Assembly: GCA_949126835.1 (NCBI GenBank)
Contig: CASBPS010000114.1
Coordinates: 1-64,000, forward strand
Source of the DNA: Anisus vortex
Taxonomy: Eukaryota; Mollusca; Gastropoda; Planorbidae
Direction: 5' to 3'
Length of the DNA stretch: 64,000 nucleotides
The translations under genes and the position numbers were made by a program. Below are positions 57,590-64,000 of the stretch, piece after piece. Under the pieces are notes generated by a model, which did no database searches, was not told where the DNA came from, and was given only the letters and a program-made list of their open reading frames with translations. Each line of letters opens with the position of its first letter. The first letter of the stretch is position 1.

Positions 57590-58030
57590 ATCTTATTTAA
57601 TTACAGTCTAGCCCTGCATTTTGATTAGTGTTTTAAATTATTTAATTTACTGGTTTTCCTGTTGGCAACCCATTCACGCCTAAATGCGGCAATATCACAC
57701 GGTGAGAAAGAATACCTATATTTATATGCATTTGTTCATGCATAAGGGATAAGAAATTTTTTTTGTCCTTATGTTTATCTGAGTATTATAAAATAATTTT
57801 ATTGTGTTGTATATATATATAAATTATAATTTAAGCCTTGTGTATTATTACAACTTTTTGCCCTTCCCTCCTCTAGTGTTTTTAGGTTTAGTAATTTAAC
57901 TATTGACGTTACTCTTATCAATTGTAAATATTCGCTAGTAATGAATTTTTCAGTTTTTTTTTCTGAATTTGCTCCTTTTTGTAAAATACTTTGTTTAGTC
58001 GATGTGTCACATGCAAAAGATACATATTCT
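57590..58030 (-). mobile_element. LINE 3-prime end fragment (ATAAG-tail family)
   Basis: Reverse-strand match to the neighbouring copy: TGCATAAGGGATAAG, GAACAAATGCATATAAATA, GAATGGGTTGCC-like and GGAAAACCAGTAAATTAA segments, with TGACGTT...GATTGTAAATATTCGC further out. Together with 56.7 kb it makes two copies in opposite orientation flanking the minisatellite. Confidence 0.6.
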
Positions 58031-58038
58031 CTTATAGT

Positions 58039-58242
58039 CTAGCTAATGTGAGAAATAAATTTAGTTATATATTCTTATTTTGTTTGTATCTAGCTAATGT
58101 GAGAAATAATTTCAGTTATATATTCCAATTTTTTTTTAATCCAGCTAATGTGAGAAATAATTTTAGTTATATATTCTTATTTTGTTTGTATCTAGCTAAT
58201 GTGAGAAATAATTTCAGATATATATTCTTATTTTGTTTGTAA
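58039..58242 (+). repeat. 51-bp tandem repeat, four copies
   Basis: Units start at 58,039, 58,090, 58,141 and 58,192, core CTAGCTAATGTGAGAAATAA. It lies at the outer end of a LINE fragment. Since 51 is divisible by three, a frame remains open (NVRNNFSYIF) without gene support. Confidence 0.9.
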
Positions 58243-58574
58243 AAGTTTAATAAAGTCTTTTATTTGATTAGTTTTTTATTTAAAGTTCAATTTATTACAT
58301 TTATATTTATATATATATATTTCTTTTTTGGTAACATATCAGAAGTAATATAGAAGGCCCTTTAGATAAGTAAGCAGCATTTGCTATTGAATTTAAGGGG
58401 ATTGTGAGATTTGTAGATTAGTTTAACTGAAAACGTGTTAGTTCTGATGAACAAATTGTGTGTGTTATTGGACTCAGTATACGGATGTGGATAAATTCAG
58501 TTGCATAAACTCGGACCTGGAAATACAACAATGACAAAAAGTATAAGATAATATTCTGCTGAGGTCGAAAATTT

Positions 58575-59528
58575 TGTTCATTTGTACTCCCTTTATTGTA
58601 AGTTGCAATTTATGTCTGTCTGATTGCTATCATGCGTCGTGGGAGCAAAGCTTTGTTTCGATCGAGCTGAAATTTGGACAGCAGACTTGTGGCGCATAAC
58701 AATACATTCTATCAAATTGTTAGTTAAAACAACTTGATAATACTACACTTATGACAATATTCATTTCTTAAAAGGAAAGTATAAGAAACATTTTGATTTC
58801 GCGTTAAAAATGCCTGTGCAACTTTTTATAGTTTTTCGGCGCAAAGCTAGAAAAAAAAATATGCGCTAAGATTATTCTTAGAACAATTCATACGGAGTAA
58901 GGAGATATTTTTGAGATTCGCGACACAGATATTTTTCTGTACGTTTCATTTGCAGTAGTCAATCAATTGTTTAATTACATGTTGGTAAACTTAGTTTGCA
59001 AATAAAGGGAGCATAATAAAAACTTGGCTTTTATGGAGCTTTTTACTCACTTTATTTTAAGTTGCATTTTCTGTCTGTCTGATTGCAATCATGCGTCGAT
59101 CGTCGATTGTCGTGTGAGCAAGAATGGGCTTCGATTTTTCGACCACTTCCCTTGGTCCAATCAAGCTGAAATTTGGACAGCAGATTTCGGGCGCCTAACA
59201 ATACATCCTATCAAATTTTCAGTTAAAACAACTTAATAATACTACACTTATGACAATATACATTTCTTAAAAGGAAAGTATAAGAAATATGTTGGTTTCA
59301 CTTTAAAAATGCCTGTGCAACTTTTTATAGTTTTTCGGCGCAAAGCTAGAAAAAAAAATATGAATTATGCGCTAAGATTATTTTTAGAACAATTCATACG
59401 GAGTAAGAAGATATTTTTGAGATTTGCGACACATATATTTTTCTGTACGTTTCATTAGCAGTAGTCAATCAATTATTTAATTACATGATGGTAAACTTAG
59501 TTTGCAAATAAAGGGTTTTCTTGTTAAA
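58575..59528 (+). repeat. 473-bp-family repeat, two tandem units
   Basis: TACTCCCTTTATTGTAAGTTGC at about 58,584 and a related start at about 59,045, so a period near 461 bp. The units end in TTTGCAAATAAAGGG. Both are diverged from the 36.4-kb pair. Confidence 0.75.
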
Positions 59529-59529
59529 T

Positions 59530-60055
59530 ATTATTTAGTTTTTGGGCCACAATGGAAGGAATGACTTTTGATTTTTCTTTTAATTTAAAACTTTTTGAGA
59601 TATTGATGTTTTAAAAAACGTCCCATAAGTGGGATTGTAGCAACAAGTGTCCCCGTGTAAATTTGAATTGGGTCAGTCCGTTTTTTCTGGTTTTACCGTT
59701 AAATGCTTTGACTAAAAATCACATTTATTAGTGTTATAGTGTTAGTTAAGTGCTTCCACCAATCATTTAAACTCTAAAAATAAATCAACTGACACTTTTA
59801 TGGTACTAGCATAGGCCGGAAGTCTGAAAAAAAAATACAATATTTTATATTTCATTCATTTCTATGAAAATAAATATTTGTTCCTCCCCTTACTCTTTTA
59901 GTAGCCATCCAGCAAATAATAATAAGCCTGTTCATAGATTTATAATAATATGTTTATACAATGAAACATATTAAAGAAATGTAATGAGAAACATACATGA
60001 ACCATAGTGTTCTTGGTTTATAATAATGGGAAAAACGTAAACAATACGTTAAAAT
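59530..60055. other. Intergenic, no gene seen
   Basis: AT-rich, no recognisable feature. Confidence 0.45.
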
Positions 60056-60057
60056 AT

Positions 60058-61910
60058 TGTTACGTCCACAATCCCCTTGTGGCCAGAGCTGTGTAGATCT
60101 TGCTGATAATTCTCGTTAGTCCTAGGGGAGACTTTAATTATTAGTATTTATGTTTCAGTATTACACGAACTCTTCTTATAGTCCTGGGCTCAAATTCAGT
60201 ATTTGTATTCCAACATTTCCTCTCTTGTAGATTATGGTAGTAGATAAATCTTATAGTAATGTATACAACACAATAGGATAGTAACTTGACAAAGAAGCTT
60301 CAGTGTAACTGTTGTTGATAGTTTATTTCAGGTGGTATGTTCAATATATACAATATATCTATTATGTACAGTTAGAATAAAATAGTGCAAACACAAACGT
60401 TCTCAAAAGAACATATTTTGAAACTCTCTGTCTTTCAGACAAAACAAATCATTAAATACTATCCGAGTGGTGCAAGGGACAGACCCACTACCAGTAGGGG
60501 TGAAAATCATGGTAACATTACAAAACTCATAACAAAACGATATGAACTTCCCCTATTAAATAATGAGTCGTTCCCAGACTCTGAGAATTTGAGATCAACA
60601 CAGAATCCCAGCATTACCTAGAACCTTTCGTTTTCCTACTAAACGTCCTAATATCGCGTGTAGTAAGAAAAGAGAGAGAGAGGAGAATAAACATTGCGTG
60701 TTCCAATTCTTGGAAAAACAATATACATGACACGCCCCCACCCAATGAAAGAAATAATGTACCATAATTACCCAAGTAATACTCAACATGGTACATTTTT
60801 CGTACTTAACACTATCGTTTTAATAACCAACAATCAATGGAAGATTATTAGACAATTTAAGCAAACATGGCTCACTGGCACAACTAAATTATAAAAAGTG
60901 TCACTACCCAATGGTAATTGTGATTATAACGTGATGGACAAATATTTCCCCGTTAGTATTAATATTAACTAATGTCTCAACAAGTACAAATAATTCAAAA
61001 ATATTCTAGTCATTCTTATTTTAACTATGTACAGTTGTGTGGATTTCCACCAAAATTTTCAAAAAGTTTTAATCTATTAAACAAATATAACATTGCTCAA
61101 ACTCTGTCAATTTTCAACAGTTTACTTCTAATATACAAACCAAAAGATAAGTAATACATAACTCGAATCAAACTATAGGTTACTTCCCCTTTTCTCAAAT
61201 ATGAGGAGAAAATACGCTCTAGTTACGATTACTACAGTAATCTAAATATTAAAATGTAATCCACTATTATGCGTTTTTGGCAAATTTGAAAGTTTAATAT
61301 AAAAGATTGTTCAGGGTTGAATGAGTGCTCACCTTTAGGTACCTTTGTTTCCCTCCATTCCCGGATATATGGAATATATAACAACCTATATAACATAGTG
61401 AATATCCACTAGTTTTTCCCATTCTATTACCATGATATAACAATTTAGCAATAGATTTCCAATATTATCTATTAATTTATACCAATTAAGATTACATCTC
61501 TTTCTAAGATAAAAATTGTACATATTATTATTTAGTTCCATTCATTAACTAAAATAAAACAAGATAATAAATCAACTAGCTCAAAGTTTTCCCACTTAAT
61601 TGCATGTGATGACAATTACTTTTATCCATCCATATCAAGTAAATACGTGCATATTATATATTTATTGCATCATGCATCAACATTTAAATGGAATTTCTTT
61701 TCCATAATCAAATGAATTTAAAATATATCAGAACATCAATATTATACATGATTATAAGAATTATTAATACTTTCAAAAGACTTGACTTCTGTATGATACA
61801 AGTATTCTATAGGTATTCCATAATCAAAATTCAAACGAATGATAGGTTATCATGACACATTCTTAATGAATAAGTGAGATGATCTGAAAAAGAAGTATAG
61901 GGTTATTAAG
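60058..61910 (-). mobile_element. 3-prime noncoding/LTR region of gypsy-type copy B
   Basis: Noncoding DNA following the pol stop on the minus strand, sharing a 600-bp stretch with 1,840-2,460. The leftmost bases read CGTAACA on the minus strand, a usual gypsy LTR 3-prime end, so the element may end at 60,058. The LTR start is not identified. Small open frames at 60,385-61,154 have no family features. Confidence 0.5.
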
Positions 61911-64000
61911 TCAATCATGTAGCACCCGAGATAGAGTATCAGCTATGACCTTGTCTCTATCTTGTCGATGATACGGGGAATGGGATACCAGTCGGTCTTT
62001 GTCAAATTACTTAATTTCCCAAAGTCTCTATAAAACTGCAGTGTGTGGTCGGCTTTTGGTACCATCACACAGGGTGTAGACCATTTGCTATCACATTTTC
62101 CTCCTATGTCATTTTCTAACATATACTTTACATCTAATTTAATATGCTCAGGTCTGATGGGGTCAAATGGATGCTGTTTAATAGACCTGGCACTATTGGT
62201 TAACACTACATCGTGCTCTATTACATGTGTCCTACTGGGAACATTTGTAAACATTGACTTATTTTCATGTACCAGCTCAATAATCTTCTCCTTATCTTCT
62301 ACCGGAAGATGTTCTAGACTTGTATCTAAACTCTTAAGGGCATCTGTATTATTAAGTTTACTTTCTGCAAACTTATATTCTATCCTAGATAAATCCGTCG
62401 GGACTCTCGCTAATGAAATCATGGGGACCTCCCGTGGTTTACTCTTTTCCCTGGAAACATAGGGCTTAAGTAAATTAATATGGCATACCCTCTGTTTTTG
62501 TCTCCGGTCAGGAGTCTTTATCAAGTAATTGACCTCGCCAAGCTTTGACTCTATCTCATAGGGTCCACTAAACTTTGCACTTAAAGGCTGATTTTGCAAA
62601 GGTAGAAGCACAAGAACTTTGTCACCTGGTGCAAAAGTTCTAGCTGTAGCTTTACGGTCATAGTTCTGTCTCATACGCTCCTGCATCTGTGGAAAATGAA
62701 TCTTCACATGGTTAAAAGCATGATAAAGCCTATTTTTAAATTTATCTACATATGACAAAAGTCCAATCGGTTCACTGTCCGTTAGCCAAGTTTCATGTAG
62801 AAGTTTCAACGGACCTCTGACTGAGTGTCCATACACAAGTTCGAATGGGCTAAACCCCAGGGATTCCTGAGTGGCCTCCCTTGCAGCGAACAGTACATAA
62901 GGCACACCCTTATCCCAGTCTTTCTCGTTTTCATAACAGTACTTTTTAAGCATCGATTTTAATGTCTGATGAAACCTTTCCAGAGCTCCCTGGCTCTCAG
63001 GATGATAGGCACTTGATAGCCTATGGCTTATCCCTAATTGTTCCATGACTTGTTTGAAAATGTTCGAAGTAAAGTTAGTCCCCTGGTCGGACTGTACTGT
63101 CTTCGGTAGGCCATAACGTGTGAAAAAATTTGTCAGGGCGTCTACCACCTTCACTGTTGTTATGTTCCGCAACGGAATGGCTTCCGGGAAGCGAGTGGAT
63201 GAACACATGACTGTGAGCAGGTATTGAAAACCGGCTTTTGTTTTCGGCAACGGGCCCACGCAATCAATGAGTATATGACTGAATGGTTCGTCGAACGCTG
63301 GTATCGGCTGGAGTGGAGCGACAGGAATTCGTTGGTTAGGACGTCCTACCATTTGGCATACGTGGCAAGTCTTGCAGTATTGTTCGACATCTCTTCTCAG
63401 TCCTGGCCAGTAGAAGTAAGGGAGGATACGGTGGTGCGTTTTCCGGACTCCCATGTGACCAGCGAAAGGAAGATCATGCGCCATACGCAGTATATCTTGA
63501 CGATAGCACTTAGGTATTACAATCTGGTGAATACTGTCCCACTCGTTTGTACCTGAGTTGAGCGGTTTCGACTTTCTCATCAATACTTCATCTTTCATGT
63601 AGAAACATTCCGCCATTGCATCTGCAGTCTTTTCGTCAACAGCTTTCATTCTGAGTTGCATTATTACTTCGTCATTCAATTGTTCTTTCACCAATTTCTG
63701 CTTTGGTGACAAAATGTTATCGTTCTCTGTTGCATCACCAGTTGTTAGTTCAGCAAAGAACGTAGCACTTAAATCGATGTCAGGTGTTTCTGTTATCACT
63801 GTTTCATTCGCATGTGTGTCTTCAGAACAGACAAACACATCTTTCGTTGCACTACACGGCGTAGCAGGAGTCTTTACCGACTTCTTTTTCTGCATTGCTC
63901 TTGTCAGTGCACATGTTGGGCGTTCATTGGCAGGACGTAGGTTTTTGTCCTCCGCCATCTTTGTCTCCAACACTTTAACCATGGGCTCGACAGTGACTCT
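61911..64000 (-). pseudogene. Gypsy-type pol fragment with integrase before reverse transcriptase, copy B
   Basis: The frame is open from the right edge to a stop at 61,943. Counting from the Met at 63,982: residues 1-120 match the linker after protease in copy A; an HHCC zinc-binding domain (H176, H183/184, C206, C209); an rve integrase core with D240 (ILIDCVGP), D299 (VQSDQGTNF) and E335 (SQGALERFH); an integrase C-terminal region (FSGPYEIESKLGEVNYLIKT); then at 590-670 the beginning of reverse transcriptase (EHDVVLTNSARSIKQHPF, STPCVMVPKADHT, WYPIPR). It breaks off before the catalytic YxDD. In another frame the next bases encode KVIADTLSRV and a stop at 61,911, the usual end of RNase H, so most of RT-RNase H has been deleted. 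Integrase-first order is that of Gmr1-like elements. Confidence 0.9.

Noticed and set aside
60385..61154. Several 60-80 codon plus-strand frames
   Set aside because: They lie in retrotransposon noncoding/LTR sequence and have no family features.
62043..63556. Plus-strand frames of 139 and 110 codons
   Set aside because: Antisense shadows of the minus-strand pol fragment.

Overview
This is 64 kb of AT-rich, intron-containing, repeat-dense animal nuclear DNA. The host genes (a secreted fibrinogen-related protein, two galectin-fold genes, a somatomedin-B protein) and the mix of LINEs, tRNA-derived SINEs and minisatellites fit a gastropod mollusc, probably a freshwater pulmonate. That placement is inference; no species marker is present.

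Layout. 1-5.1 kb: transposon debris (hAT end, composite repeat, retrotransposon 3-prime noncoding sequence, LINE reverse-transcriptase end, duplicated LINE tails, SINE). 6.0-7.6 kb (-): a complete two-exon fibrinogen-domain gene with signal peptide. 10.5-15.6 kb: a second composite repeat with a nested solo LTR, followed by a decayed Ty3/gypsy-type element whose gag is split by another solo LTR with a perfect 5-bp target duplication. 16.3-23.4 kb: a 7-kb array of a 21-bp unit. 26.9-33.0 kb (-) and 38.4-46.5 kb (+): two divergently oriented four-exon galectin-like genes that share intron phases but lack the usual sugar-binding residues. Their introns hold a LINE, a solo LTR, a pogo-type exon, a TTAA-flanked 3.86-kb DNA transposon carrying a P2X7-tail-like exon, and a MULE transposon with tandemly built inverted ends. 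Between them lie a PH-like exon, a tRNA-Trp-like sequence and a tandem 473-bp repeat. 47-53 kb: SINEs, LINE tails and minisatellites of 26, 43 and 38 bp. 53.7-55.4 kb (-): a 560-residue somatomedin-B protein, probably membrane-anchored. 56.6-59.5 kb: more minisatellites and 473-bp elements. 60-64 kb (-): the 3-prime part of a second gypsy-type element with integrase before reverse transcriptase, running off the right edge.

The host genes look like secreted or surface recognition proteins (fibrinogen domain, galectin folds, somatomedin B). Their clustering suggests a lectin-type, possibly immune, neighbourhood, but nothing in the sequence shows that they act together. All transposon open frames appear broken or truncated within the window.
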